From: Nitriliruptoraceae bacterium
GTDB lineage: Bacteria > Actinomycetota > Nitriliruptoria > Nitriliruptorales > Nitriliruptoraceae
Length of the DNA: 31,519 bases
NCBI GenBank assembly: GCA_007118045.1
Contig: SKTG01000380.1
Location: 1 to 31,519, forward strand
Direction of reading: 5' to 3'
The position numbers and the translations under genes are program-made. The notes under the pieces are model-generated. The model saw nothing but the letters and a program-made list of their open reading frames with translations. It was not told the DNA's origin and did not search any database. Below, piece after piece: positions 23,069 to 31,373 of the stretch; position 1 is the stretch's first letter, and every line of letters begins with the position of its first letter.

Positions 23069-23419
23069 CTACGGCCGACGATCCGCGCGGCCCCGGACCT
23101 CATCGACGGGGAACCGACCGCGGTTGCGTTCGAGCTTCGCGCCGGCGAGCTCCGCGACGTCGAGGTCGAGCACGTCGGCGAGGCGGAGCAGGTACAGCAG
23201 CACGTCCGCGAGCTCGTCCTCGACGTCGGTGGCACGCTCGCTCCGCATCACGGCCGTCGACTGCTCGGGTGTCAGCCACTGGAACACCTCGACGAGCTCG
23301 CCGACCTCACCCGAGAGCGCCATCACCAGGTTCTTGGGGGTGTGGTAGCGCTCCCAGTCGCGTTCCCGAGCGAACTCGCGCAGTTGCTGGATCAGTCCAT
23401 CGAGCGCCGCGTCGCTCAC
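23069..23419 (-). CDS. MazG-like nucleotide pyrophosphohydrolase
   Basis: The 116-residue protein resembles the short all-alpha NTP pyrophosphatases of the RS21-C6/MazG-like group that sanitise dCTP analogues or other non-canonical nucleotides. The Mg2+-binding motifs are visible as SGEVGELVEVFQWL (ExxE) and EDELADVLLYLLRLADVL (ExxD). The YHTPKNLVMALSGEVGEL stretch is typical of the group. The start is GTG at 23419, with a poor GGGA upstream. It ends 5 bp from the convergent oxidoreductase stop. Confidence 0.88.
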   Translation of the reverse strand: MSDAALDGLIQQLREFARERDWERYHTPKNLVMALSGEVGELVEVFQWLTPEQSTAVMRSERATDVEDELADVLLYLLRLADVLDLDVAELAGAKLERNRGRFPVDEVRGRADRRP

Positions 23420-23487
23420 GTCGGTCCCGGGGCGTGAGCGGTGGGATGCCCGAGGACGTCGATCCGGGAGGGAGCGAGCGGTCCTGA

Positions 23488-24328
23488 GTGGAACATCACG
23501 GCGGCTCCCTCGAACCCGGTCCTGCCGGGCCTCGTGCGACGGGGGCGGTGAGCCTAGCCAGCACCCTGGGGTCCGCCGTCACGGTCGTGGAGGTCAAGGG
23601 CGGCACGCTCTCCTACGACGCGACCCGCGCCGTGTGGCGCCGGCGCGAGGCCGGCGCGGTCGAGATCCGTGATCCGGTGCAGCAGGCGAAGCGGGCCCGC
23701 TCCGTGCTGCGGCGAGCGCTGCGGGGGATGGACGCCGGTACGCGTTCGCCGACGGTCAGCAGGATCCGTTCGACGCCGACGCCTCGCTACCCGACTTCCT
23801 CGAGGTGGAGCACGAGTTGCGCGAGAACTTCCGGAACTCGGCAGCCATCGCAGCGTTCGTCGCGGGGTTCGGCGAGGTCGAGCTGGACTGCGTCACCGGT
23901 GACGGGCCCGAGGTCCGCTACGTCGCGGCACCAGCGGAGCGGGTCGTCGCGCGCACGAGCGAGGTGGCTCGCGAGCTCCAACGCGACGAACGCATCGGCG
24001 ACGAGGATCTGGCGGTGCTGTGGCTGTTCCACAACCCGAACCGTGGCGGCAACGATCGTCTCGCCGAGGCTGCCCGCGCAGGGGAACGGGTGGCCACCAA
24101 CAGCGCCTCGTTCAAGGGCATGGAGCGTCCCGCCGTGGTGCTCGGCCTGGACATGGACCCGCGCAAGCGCGACCGGGCAGAGACGAGGTCCGCCGGGCGA
24201 TCTACGCGTCGACGACACGGGCGCGATCGTTGCTGGTGGTCGTCGGCGACCCCGGGTCCGCGCGGTCGCTCGGCTTCAACTCACTGGCGCGGCACCTAGC
24301 CGCGGCGGAGGTCGAGGTCGGATCGTGA
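23488..24328 (+). pseudogene. Remnant of a NERD-domain superfamily I (UvrD-like) helicase
   Basis: Three frames carry pieces of one helicase. From about 23551 the first frame reads VTVVEVKGGTLSYD and DPVQQAKRARSVLRRAL, the latter half of a NERD nuclease domain. At about 23739 the frame changes to YAFADGQQDPFD, a helicase motif III, continuing through ELRENFRNSAAIAAFVAGFG to FKGMERPAVVLGLDMD (motif V). At about 24180 a second shift gives DEVRRAIYASTTRARSLLVVVGD (motif VI) and the end at 24328. The start of the NERD domain and the whole block with motifs I and II, roughly 400 residues, are missing. The gene therefore cannot encode an active helicase. The GTG at 23488 is only the nominal left edge. 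Confidence 0.85.
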
Positions 24329-24385
24329 CGCCGGCGCCGGCCCGTGACCCGAGCGGGCCGCGGACCAGCGCCGTAGGTGGAGCCG

Positions 24386-25846
24386 TCAGCCGCCGTTCAC
24401 GCCGTTGGCGATGCGGTCACCGATCTCCTTGTCGATGTTGCGCCAGTACTCGAACGCCCGCTGCAGGATCGGTTCCGAGACGCCGTCCAACAGGTGCCCG
24501 ACGACGTTGTCCACGAGCCGGTCGCGCTGCGCGTCGTCCATCACCTCACGTACCAACGTGCCGGCCTGGACGAAGTCGTCGTCCTCGGCGTGCGGGACGT
24601 AGGCGGCATGGAGCATCTCGCCGCTGGTCTCCCAGGTCTCCGCCTTCGGGTAGGCCTGTCCGTCGGCCGCGGGACCGCCGTAGGAGTTCGGTGCGTACAC
24701 GGGATCCGAGACGTTCTGGACCCGCATGACGCCGTCCTTGCTGTAGCTGTGGACGGGCGCCTGCGCCGAGTTGACCGGGATCTGCTTGTAGTTGACCCCG
24801 AGCCGGGCCCGGTGCGCGTCCGCGTACGAGAAGATGCGGGCGAGCAGCATCTTGTCCGGGCTCGGACCGATACCGGGCACCAGGTTGTTCGGCTCGAAGG
24901 CCGCCTGCTCGATCTCCGTGTGGTAGTCGGTCGGGTTGCGGTCCAGGGTGAGACGACCGACCTCGTGCAGCGGGTAGTCGCTCTTCGGCCACACCTTGGT
25001 GAGGTCGAACGGGTTGAACCGGTACTCGTCCGCGTCCGCGAACGGCATGATCTGCACCTTCAGCGTCCAGCTGGGGTGGTCGCCGCGGTCGATCGACTCG
25101 TACAGGTCGCGGGTGTGGTAGTCGGCGTCCTCACCGGCGAGGCGGTCGGCCTCCTCCTGCGTGAGGAAGTCGATGCCCTGGTCGGTCTTGAAGTGGTACT
25201 TGACCCAGAACTTCTCGCCCGCGGCGTTGACCCACATGTAGGTGTGGCTCGAGTAGCCGTTCATGTGGCGCCACGTCTTCGGGATGCCCCGGTCACCCAT
25301 GAGCCAGGTGACCTGGTGCGCGGACTCCGGCGAGAGCGTCCAGAAGTCCCACTGCATGTCGTGGTCGCGCAGGTGGTTGTCGGCACGCCGCTTCTGCGAC
25401 CGGATGAAGTGCTGGAACTTCATGGGGTCGCGGACGAAGAAGACCGGCGTGTTGTTGCCGACCATGTCGTAGTTGCCCTCGCTGGTGTAGAACTTCAGCG
25501 AGAAGCCGCGGGGGTCGCGCCAGGTGTCCGGGCTGCCGCGCTCCCCGGCGACGGTCGAGAAGCGGATCAGCGTGTCGGTCCGGGTGTCCGGCTGGAAGAC
25601 CGCGGCCTTGGTGTACTGGCTGACGTCTGCGGTCACCTCGAACCGGCCGAAGGCGCCGCCACCCTTCGCGTGGGGCTGACGCTCCGGGATGCGCTCGCGG
25701 TTGAAGTTGGCCATCTGCTCGATCAGGTAGTGGTCGTGCAGCAGGATCGGGCCGTTGGGCCCCACGGTGAGCGAGAACTCGTCGCTCGTGACGGGGATAC
25801 CCGCATCGGTGGTCGTGGGCTTGCGGTTCTCGCTTGCCAAGGTCAT
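24386..25846 (-). CDS. katA: Monofunctional heme catalase
   Basis: The 486-residue protein is a small-subunit monofunctional catalase that converts hydrogen peroxide to water and oxygen. The active-site His59 lies in RQPHAKGGGAFG, the distal Asn in MVGNNTPVFF (131-132) and the proximal heme Tyr341 in RIFSYADAHRARLG. RFSTVAGERGSPDTWRDPRGF is the conserved heme-entry segment. The ATG at 25846 sits in an ATGA overlap with the Fur-gene stop and only 1 nt after GGAGG; a TTG two codons later would have 7-nt spacing. Coupling favours the ATG. It is expressed with the upstream Fur-type gene, as in actinobacterial catR/catA and furA/katG pairs. Confidence 0.95.
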   Translation of the reverse strand: MTLASENRKPTTTDAGIPVTSDEFSLTVGPNGPILLHDHYLIEQMANFNRERIPERQPHAKGGGAFGRFEVTADVSQYTKAAVFQPDTRTDTLIRFSTVAGERGSPDTWRDPRGFSLKFYTSEGNYDMVGNNTPVFFVRDPMKFQHFIRSQKRRADNHLRDHDMQWDFWTLSPESAHQVTWLMGDRGIPKTWRHMNGYSSHTYMWVNAAGEKFWVKYHFKTDQGIDFLTQEEADRLAGEDADYHTRDLYESIDRGDHPSWTLKVQIMPFADADEYRFNPFDLTKVWPKSDYPLHEVGRLTLDRNPTDYHTEIEQAAFEPNNLVPGIGPSPDKMLLARIFSYADAHRARLGVNYKQIPVNSAQAPVHSYSKDGVMRVQNVSDPVYAPNSYGGPAADGQAYPKAETWETSGEMLHAAYVPHAEDDDFVQAGTLVREVMDDAQRDRLVDNVVGHLLDGVSEPILQRAFEYWRNIDKEIGDRIANGVNGG

Positions 25847-26352
25847 ACCTCCGTTGTGTCGCGCACATGTCGGTGATCGTGGTGCTCGCCGTCGAGCTCG
25901 GGCGTGGCCAGGTCGGGCTCGGCCCCTCGCGTGTTCCGGCAGGTGGGGCAGGTGCCCCAGAACACCACCTCGGCCTCCTCGACCGCGAAGCCGTGGTCGG
26001 CATCGGGTGTCAGGCAGGGCCTCGCCCCGACGGCGCAGTCGACGTCCTCGATCGCGCCGCACCAGCGGCAGACGAGGTGATGGTGGTTGTCGCCGATGCG
26101 CCGTTCGAAGCGGGCCGGGTGACCGGCCGGCTCGATCCGGCGGACCATGCCGGCGGAGACGCAGGTCGTCAGGACGTCGTAGACGGCCTGCTTCGAGATG
26201 GAACGCAGCCGCTCGCGCACCCCGACCCCCACCTCTTCGGCGGTCGCGTGGGGGTGTTCGAGCAACCACTCGAGGACCGCGCAACGTTGCGCGGTCACTC
26301 GCAGCCCCGCTCGGCGGAGCTGCTCGACGGTCGTGGCATCACCTGGTGTCAT
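25843..26352 (-). CDS. Fur-family peroxide-type regulator (CatR/PerR/FurA-like)
   Basis: The 169-residue regulator has the winged-helix LRRAGLRVTAQRCAVLEWLLEHPHATAEEV and SISKQAVYDVLTTCVSAGMVRRI, the metal-site segment GDNHHHLVCRWCGAIEDVDC (His90-92, Cys95, Cys98) and a second CPTC pair (Cys135, Cys138), which with the first forms the structural zinc site. Its 4-bp overlap with catalase indicates it represses that gene until peroxide oxidises its regulatory metal site. The start ATG 26352 lacks a Shine-Dalgarno sequence, but a promoter is placed so that the mRNA would be nearly leaderless. The tail is a His-rich GEHHDHRH stretch that might bind additional metal. Confidence 0.93.
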   Translation of the reverse strand: MTPGDATTVEQLRRAGLRVTAQRCAVLEWLLEHPHATAEEVGVGVRERLRSISKQAVYDVLTTCVSAGMVRRIEPAGHPARFERRIGDNHHHLVCRWCGAIEDVDCAVGARPCLTPDADHGFAVEEAEVVFWGTCPTCRNTRGAEPDLATPELDGEHHDHRHVRDTTEV

Positions 26353-26362
26353 GGCAGAAGTG

Positions 26363-26390
26363 ACGCTAGTCGTAGAAACGAACGAGTCAA
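26363..26390 (-). promoter_or_regulatory. Promoter of the Fur-catalase operon
   Basis: On the minus strand TTGACT (26390-26385) and TAGCGT (26368-26363) are separated by 16 nt, and the -10 ends 10 nt before the Fur ATG, so the transcript would have a leader of only a few nucleotides. The spacer is unusually AT-rich for this window and is the likely place for an autoregulatory Fur-type operator. Confidence 0.6.
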
Positions 26391-26483
26391 GACGACGGGC
26401 GTCGTTCGGCCGTGATCCGATCCCAGGTGAGTCTCGGTCTCGGTACGTCCGGTCTCGGCACTTCCGAGGCAGCCACACGCCGG

Positions 26484-26993
26484 TCAGCGGCTGAGGTGCT
26501 CGTGGGCGTGGTCGAGTTCCTTCTCCGTGAGGCCGACCATCGGGTCGGGAACCTGCAGGAGACCCTGAGCCTCGAAGCCGGTGAGGCTGCTCCGCACGGC
26601 CTCACGGTGCCATGGGTGGTCGTCGTCGCTCCACACGAACCGGGCGGGACGGCGGGCTGCGAGGAAGCCCTCGACGGCCTCGAGCTTCCACCACCGCCCT
26701 GACGGGCCGAGGCCACCACCGGACGCCCGCGCGTGTGGCAGCGGCGCGTACTCGTAGGTCGGCCAACCGAGGAACGACTCGACGTACTCGGCGGCGTCGT
26801 GCGCCCACGTGCTCACCCAGATCAGCTCGGTCCCGGTCTCACTGAGGATCGTCTGGATCCGCTCGGCCTGGGTGGCCGACAGCCACAGCTCGTACCGGGG
26901 GTGCTCGGACCGTTCCCAGTCACCGAACGAGCCACCGTGTGAGAAGGGCGCCATCACCCCGTCGACGTCCATGAACCACAGACGGTCGCTCAC
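26484..26993 (-). CDS. HAD-like hydrolase, Swiss Army Knife RNA-repair HAD family
   Basis: The 169-residue product begins with the HAD motif I, LWFMDVDGVM, with both aspartates, then a LWLSATQAERIQTILSETGTELIWVSTWAHDAAEYV stretch carrying the motif II Ser/Thr, and RFVWSDDDHPWHREAV as the acidic motif near the end. This layout is that of the small HAD domain found alone in many actinobacteria and in RNA-repair multidomain proteins. The substrate is unknown. GTG 26993 follows GAGGTGA closely on the minus strand. It lies upstream of, and on the same strand as, the Fur-catalase operon, which has its own promoter. Confidence 0.8.
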   Translation of the reverse strand: MSDRLWFMDVDGVMAPFSHGGSFGDWERSEHPRYELWLSATQAERIQTILSETGTELIWVSTWAHDAAEYVESFLGWPTYEYAPLPHARASGGGLGPSGRWWKLEAVEGFLAARRPARFVWSDDDHPWHREAVRSSLTGFEAQGLLQVPDPMVGLTEKELDHAHEHLSR

Positions 26994-27190
26994 GTCACCT
27001 CGCTGGCCTCGCCTCGCCCCGCTGCCGCGCAGGCGTCCCGGACGACGCTGCTCCGAAGCCGGGACGCGGCGCGGAGGCCGAGCGTACGAGAAAGCGGCCA
27101 CCGCCGGCCGGGATCGGTGGTCGCGTCACCTCGCCGCTGCATACGGTTGACTTCGTCGGCACGCCGACGGACCCCGTGAGGACAGCTGCC

Positions 27191-27373
27191 GTGAGCCAAT
27201 CGATGAGGCCCCAGACGACCTGCTCCGTGAACGGATGCGAGGAGGAGGCCGTCACCGAGCCTCGAGCCCCGGTGACCGCCGATGTGGTCGACGTCCCCGC
27301 CGGGGAGATCGTCCCGCTGTGCGCCGACCACGCCGAGGACGCTCACGCCCCGCAGGAGCCCCCGAAGACCTGA
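27191..27373 (+). CDS. Small protein with C-x4-C / CxxH motif
   Basis: The 60-residue protein has the pattern CSVNGCEEEAV near the start and VPLCADHAEDAH near the end, so two cysteines plus a CxxH could bind one zinc ion in a treble-clef-like or ribbon fold. Similar short Cys/His proteins are common in actinobacteria but have no defined role. GTG 27191 is preferred because GAGGAC lies 7 nt upstream; GTG 27176 and ATG 27203 are alternatives. A TTGACT at 27147-27152 could be a -35, but no matching -10 is seen. It is divergent from the HAD-like gene. Confidence 0.6.
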   Translation: MSQSMRPQTTCSVNGCEEEAVTEPRAPVTADVVDVPAGEIVPLCADHAEDAHAPQEPPKT

Positions 27374-27422
27374 CCGGTCATCGGTTCACGCCCGGGCAAG
27401 CGGTCGGAACCACCTTCGCCGC

Positions 27423-27441
27423 GAGCGGATCGTCACCGCTC
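27423..27441 (+). terminator. Possible hairpin after the small Cys/His gene
   Basis: GAGCGG (27423-27428) and CCGCTC (27436-27441) can pair around a 7-nt loop, 50 nt after the small gene's stop. The stem is short and there is no T-run, so this is only a candidate. Confidence 0.25.
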
Positions 27442-27514
27442 ATGCGACCGCTGACGGCGAGGCCGTTCTCCGCCGCCCCGGAGCGCGACCGAGGGGGGAC
27501 CGGTGTGGACGGGA

Positions 27515-27520
27515 TAGGGT
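27515..27520 (+). promoter_or_regulatory. Possible -10 box (TAGGGT) for the aldo/keto reductase gene
   Basis: TAGGGT ends 6 nt before an in-frame GTG at 27527 and 78 nt before the GTG at 27599 that carries a ribosome binding site. It would give either a leaderless longer product or, more likely, a leader of about 70 nt. No clear -35 is visible. Confidence 0.3.
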
Positions 27521-27598
27521 GACCGAGTGCGGAAGTCGGTCTGGCCAGCGCAGCCAGACCACCTCGGACAGGCGCAGGTGGTGCCGGAAGGAACGTTC

Positions 27599-28573
27599 GT
27601 GCGAACCAACAGGCTCGGCAGCAACGGCCCGGAGATCACGCGTACCGGCTTCGGTGCGTGGGCCATCGGCGGACCGTGGAAGGTCGGTTGGGGCCCCGTC
27701 GACGACGACGAGTCGGTCGCGGCCATCCGGCACGCGGTCGACAGCGGGGCCAACTGGGTCGACACGGCCGCCGTCTACGGCCTCGGCCACAGCGAGGAGG
27801 TGGTCCGGCGCGCGCTCGAGCCCTACCGCGTCAACGACGAGGTGCTCGTGTTCACCAAGTGTGGGGTGAACTGGTACGACGACGGTGACCCGAAGCGGAC
27901 CCTGCACCCCGAGGGAATCCGGTTCGAGTGCGAACAGAGCCTCAAGCGGCTCGGCGTGGACACGATCGACCTCTACCAGTTCCACTGGCCGGACGAGGTC
28001 AGTGGCACGCCCGTCGAGGAGTCCTGGGGCGTGATGAAGGAGCTCGTCGACGAAGGCAAGGTGCGCTGGGCCGGTGTCAGCAACTTCACGGTCGAGCTGC
28101 TCGAACGCTGCGAGCCGATCATGCACGTCGACTCGCTCCAGCCCCCGCTCAGCCTCGTCGTCCGCGACGCCCGGGAGGACGTGATCCCGTGGGCCGCCGA
28201 CAACGGCACCGGGGTGATCGTCTACTCACCCATGGCCTCCGGGCTGTTGACCGGCAAGTTCTCCGCCGAGCACGTCGAAGGGCTCGCGGAGGACGACTGG
28301 CGCCGACGTGCGGCCCGCTTCCAGGAGCCGCAGCTCTCGCGCAACCTCGCGCTCGTCGAGCAGCTCCGGCCGATCGCCGAGCGCCTCGACGTCTCCGTTC
28401 CGACCCTCGCCGTCGCGTGGACCCTCGCGGTGCCCGGGGTCACCGCCGCCATCGTCGGCGCTCGGCGCCCCGACCAGGTCGACGGCTGGGTCGCCGCGGC
28501 CGACCTCGAGCTGGACGCCGACACGATGGCGGAGATCGAGCGCGCCGTGGTCGACACCGGCGCCGGCGCGTAG
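27599..28573 (+). CDS. Aldo/keto reductase
   Basis: The 324-residue TIM-barrel oxidoreductase carries the catalytic tetrad Asp55 and Tyr60 (VDTAAVYGLGHSEEVV), Lys87 (VFTKCGV) and His129 (LYQFHWPD). Further family marks are GKVRWAGVSNF, VIVYSPMASGLLTGKF and the NADP-binding GARRPDQV. It probably reduces aldehydes or oxidises sugars with NADP(H). GTG 27599 follows GGAAGGA at 6-nt spacing, and the conserved family start (RTNRLGSNGPEITRTGFGAW) begins exactly there. An earlier GTG at 27527 would add 24 unconserved residues. It converges on the sugar-acid operon, which hints at a sugar substrate, but this is inference. Confidence 0.92.
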   Translation: MRTNRLGSNGPEITRTGFGAWAIGGPWKVGWGPVDDDESVAAIRHAVDSGANWVDTAAVYGLGHSEEVVRRALEPYRVNDEVLVFTKCGVNWYDDGDPKRTLHPEGIRFECEQSLKRLGVDTIDLYQFHWPDEVSGTPVEESWGVMKELVDEGKVRWAGVSNFTVELLERCEPIMHVDSLQPPLSLVVRDAREDVIPWAADNGTGVIVYSPMASGLLTGKFSAEHVEGLAEDDWRRRAARFQEPQLSRNLALVEQLRPIAERLDVSVPTLAVAWTLAVPGVTAAIVGARRPDQVDGWVAAADLELDADTMAEIERAVVDTGAGA

Positions 28574-28584
28574 GGGTAGCGGGG

Positions 28585-30072
28585 TCAGTTCGCGAGGTCC
28601 TCGAGCGCGCCGAGCACGCCGTGCCGGCGCAGGGCGTCGAGCCACGTCGTCACCAGCTCGACGAACCGCTCGTCCTCGCCGAGGTCGTCGCCGAACACCT
28701 CCCGGATCCGCAGCACCGCCTCCGTGACCTCGCTCGCGGACCGGTCCGCGGAGGCCAACGGCTGCAACCGCTCTGCCAGGGGATCGTCGACCGTGATCGG
28801 CTCACCCGCGTCGGTGGTGCCGGCGAGGTAGCGCAGCCAGGCCGCGACGCCGAGCGCGACCCACCGGGGCTCGGCGCCGGCGGCCAGACGTTCCCGGGCG
28901 GTCCCCAGCAGGCGCTGCGGCAGCTTGTGCGAGCCGTCCATGGCCACCTGCGTGGTGCGGTGGCCGAGGGCGGCGTTGGAGAAGCGCTCGAGCACCTGAT
29001 CGCCGTACGCCGAGAGCTCCACGCCGGGCGGCTGCGTGAGCGTCGGGGTCGAGTCCTCGGTGATCAGCCGCCGCGCCGCCCCCGCGATGCGCTGATCGGC
29101 CAGGGCCTCCGCGATGAAGCCGTAGCCCGCGACCGCGCCGAGGTAGGCGACGGTGGAGTGCGTCCCGTTGAGCAGTCGCAGCTTGACCCGCTCGTAGGCG
29201 CCGACGTCGTCCGTGAGGATCGCACCCGCCCGTTCCCACTCCGGTCGCGGACCGGCGAAGGCGTCCTCGATCACCCACTGCCGGAACGGCTCGGCGACGA
29301 CCACCCCGTCGTCGCGGACCCCGAGCAGACGCTCGGTCTCCGCCCGGTCGTCGTCGGTGGTCGCCGGGACGATCCGGTCGACCATGGTCTGCGGGAACGC
29401 GGCCGAAGAGCGGACCCAGTCCGTCAGGGGGTCGGCCTCCTCCGGGGGCAGCTGCGCGATGAACTCGTGGACCAGACCGGCGAGCAGCGGACCGTTCTCG
29501 GGGAGGTTGTCGCAGGAGACCACGGTGAGCGGTCCGGCCTCCGTGCGCTGGCGCTGCTGCATGCCCCGCACCAGCTGTCCGACGACCGTGCGTGGCGCCT
29601 CTCCCGCGAGATCCGCGGCGAGGTCGTCGTCCATGGCCAGGCGCCCGGTCCCGGGGTCGTAGCGGTACCCCTTCTCCGTCACGGTCAGGGTGACGAGCTT
29701 GGTCGTTGGCGCCGCGATGCGCTCCACGACGGTGCTGGGTTCGTCGGCGGCGCACAGGACCTCGCGAACGGACCCGATGACGCGCGCCGTCGGCTCGCCG
29801 TCACCGCTGCGCTCCAGCACCGTGTACAGCCCGTCCTGGGGATCCAGCTGATCGGGCACGGTCCGGCTGCGTTGGCTGACCCCGCACACGCCCCAGTCGC
29901 CACCCACCTCGGTGAGGACGTCGTCGGTGTACACCGCCGCGTGCGCCCGGAAGAACGCCCCGATGCCGAGGTGGACGATGCCGATCCGTACGTCGCCGGG
30001 GGCGTAACCGGGAGCCTCGGCCGAGCGCAGCGAGGGCAGGGTCCGGAGCGAGAGTCGCGCGTCGTCGTTCAT
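28585..30072 (-). CDS. Mannitol dehydrogenase family protein (fructuronate reductase-like)
   Basis: The 495-residue protein is a long-chain polyol/uronate dehydrogenase. It has the NAD-binding IGIVHLGIGAFFRAHAAVYTDDVL, the middle TVVSCDNLPENGPLLAGLV, and the catalytic signature YERVKLRLLNGTHSTVAYLG with Lys, Asn and His in the K-x5-N-x2-H arrangement. Members interconvert mannitol/fructose, mannonate/fructuronate (UxuB) or altronate/tagaturonate. A probable uronate isomerase at the head of the operon points to fructuronate reductase. ATG 30072 overlaps the stop of the preceding dehydratase gene as ATGA. Confidence 0.9.
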   Translation of the reverse strand: MNDDARLSLRTLPSLRSAEAPGYAPGDVRIGIVHLGIGAFFRAHAAVYTDDVLTEVGGDWGVCGVSQRSRTVPDQLDPQDGLYTVLERSGDGEPTARVIGSVREVLCAADEPSTVVERIAAPTTKLVTLTVTEKGYRYDPGTGRLAMDDDLAADLAGEAPRTVVGQLVRGMQQRQRTEAGPLTVVSCDNLPENGPLLAGLVHEFIAQLPPEEADPLTDWVRSSAAFPQTMVDRIVPATTDDDRAETERLLGVRDDGVVVAEPFRQWVIEDAFAGPRPEWERAGAILTDDVGAYERVKLRLLNGTHSTVAYLGAVAGYGFIAEALADQRIAGAARRLITEDSTPTLTQPPGVELSAYGDQVLERFSNAALGHRTTQVAMDGSHKLPQRLLGTARERLAAGAEPRWVALGVAAWLRYLAGTTDAGEPITVDDPLAERLQPLASADRSASEVTEAVLRIREVFGDDLGEDERFVELVTTWLDALRRHGVLGALEDLAN

Positions 30073-31373
30073 GAGGTGGTCCATTCCGCGCCGTGGGGGA
30101 AGCTGTAGCGGGTGATCGACTCCGGATGGAGCTCGACGCTGTATCCCGGCTCGAGCGGTGTCCGGTAGCGGCCGCCCTCCGCGACGACCGGGTCGACGAA
30201 GTGTTCGTGGAGGTGGTCGACGTACTCCACCAGGCGGCCCTCCTGCGTGCCGGAGAGGCAGAGGTAGTCGAACGCCGCGAGGTGCTGGACGTACTCGCAC
30301 AGCCCGACCCCGCCGGCGTGAGGGCACACGGGCTTGTCGAAGGCGGCGGCCAACAGCAACACCCCCAGCACCTCGTTGACACCCGCGACGCGACAGGCGT
30401 CGATCTGCACGATCCCCATGCCGCCGGCCTGGAGCAGCTGCTTGAACATCACCCGGTTGTGGGCGTTCTCACCGGTGGCCACCACGATGGGATCGATCGC
30501 CTCCGCGATGCGTGCGTGGCCGAGCACGTCGTCCGGGTTGGTCGGTTCCTCGATCCACCACGGTCGCACCTCGGCGAGCCCGCGCATACGGGTGATGGCC
30601 TCGCCGACGTCCCAGCGTTGGTTGGCGTCCATCATCAACGTGTTGTCGGGCCCGATCACCTCGCGCAGGAGGCGGGCCCGACGCAGGTCGTCGTCCGGGT
30701 CCCCACCCACCTTCATCTTCAGGTGCGTGAACCCCTCGTCCAGGGCCTCGCGTGCCAGCTCGACCATCTGGTCGTCGCCGTAGCCGAGCCAGCCCGCCGA
30801 GGTGGTGTAGGCCGGCAGTCCGGTGCGACGGAGCACCTCCTCCCGCTCGGCCATGCCCTCGCGCCGTTCACGCAGCAGATCGAGGGCCTGCTCGGGCGTG
30901 AGCGCGTCCGAGAGGTAGCTCCATTCGACCGCGGCGATCAGCTGCTCCGGCGGCATGTCGGCGAGCAGCTTCCACATCGGCAGGCCCTGCCGCTTGGCCT
31001 CCAGGTCCCACACCGCGTTGACGATGGCGGCCGTGGCCATGTGCATGATGCCCTTCTCCGGGCCGAGCCACCGCAACTGGGTGTCACGCACGAGCGAGCG
31101 CCAGAAGCCGTTGAGGTCGTCGAAGATGCCGGAGAGGCTGCGTCCGACGACGTGGTGGCGCAGCGCCTCCACGGCCGTGACGCAGATCTCGTTGCCACGG
31201 CCGTTCGTGAAGGCCAGCCCGTGCCCGCTGGGTCCGTCCTCCCCGACCCGCACGACGACGTAGGTCGCCGAGTAGTCCGGGTCGAGGTTGAGTGCATCGG
31301 AGCCGGCCAGGGTCCGGGACGTGGGGAAGCGCACGTCGTGGACGGCCAGCTCGGTGATGACGTCGTCGCTCAT
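30069..31373 (-). CDS. fucD: L-fuconate dehydratase (enolase superfamily)
   Basis: The 434-residue protein matches the FucD/ENOSF1 group, which dehydrates L-fuconate to 2-keto-3-deoxy-L-fuconate. The N-terminus VHDVRFPTSRTLAGSDALN and GRGNEICVTAVEAL is group-specific. Catalytic residues are intact: Lys219/Lys221 (KMKVGG), metal ligands Asp249 (DANQRW), Glu275 or Glu276 (WIEEPT) and Glu302 (ATGENAHNR), and His352 in CPHAGGVGLCEYVQH. The position offset from the characterised enzymes is about one residue. The ATG at 31373 overlaps the stop of the upstream gene, and AAGGAGA lies about 11 nt upstream. Mannonate or another acid sugar remains possible as substrate given the neighbours. Confidence 0.93.
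   Translation of the reverse strand: MSDDVITELAVHDVRFPTSRTLAGSDALNLDPDYSATYVVVRVGEDGPSGHGLAFTNGRGNEICVTAVEALRHHVVGRSLSGIFDDLNGFWRSLVRDTQLRWLGPEKGIMHMATAAIVNAVWDLEAKRQGLPMWKLLADMPPEQLIAAVEWSYLSDALTPEQALDLLRERREGMAEREEVLRRTGLPAYTTSAGWLGYGDDQMVELAREALDEGFTHLKMKVGGDPDDDLRRARLLREVIGPDNTLMMDANQRWDVGEAITRMRGLAEVRPWWIEEPTNPDDVLGHARIAEAIDPIVVATGENAHNRVMFKQLLQAGGMGIVQIDACRVAGVNEVLGVLLLAAAFDKPVCPHAGGVGLCEYVQHLAAFDYLCLSGTQEGRLVEYVDHLHEHFVDPVVAEGGRYRTPLEPGYSVELHPESITRYSFPHGAEWTTS

Noticed and set aside
27104..27125. CCACCG and CGGTGG half-sites near 27100 as a third copy of the hydrolase-upstream dyad
   Set aside because: The spacer is 11 rather than 4 nt, and such half-sites are expected by chance in GC-rich DNA.
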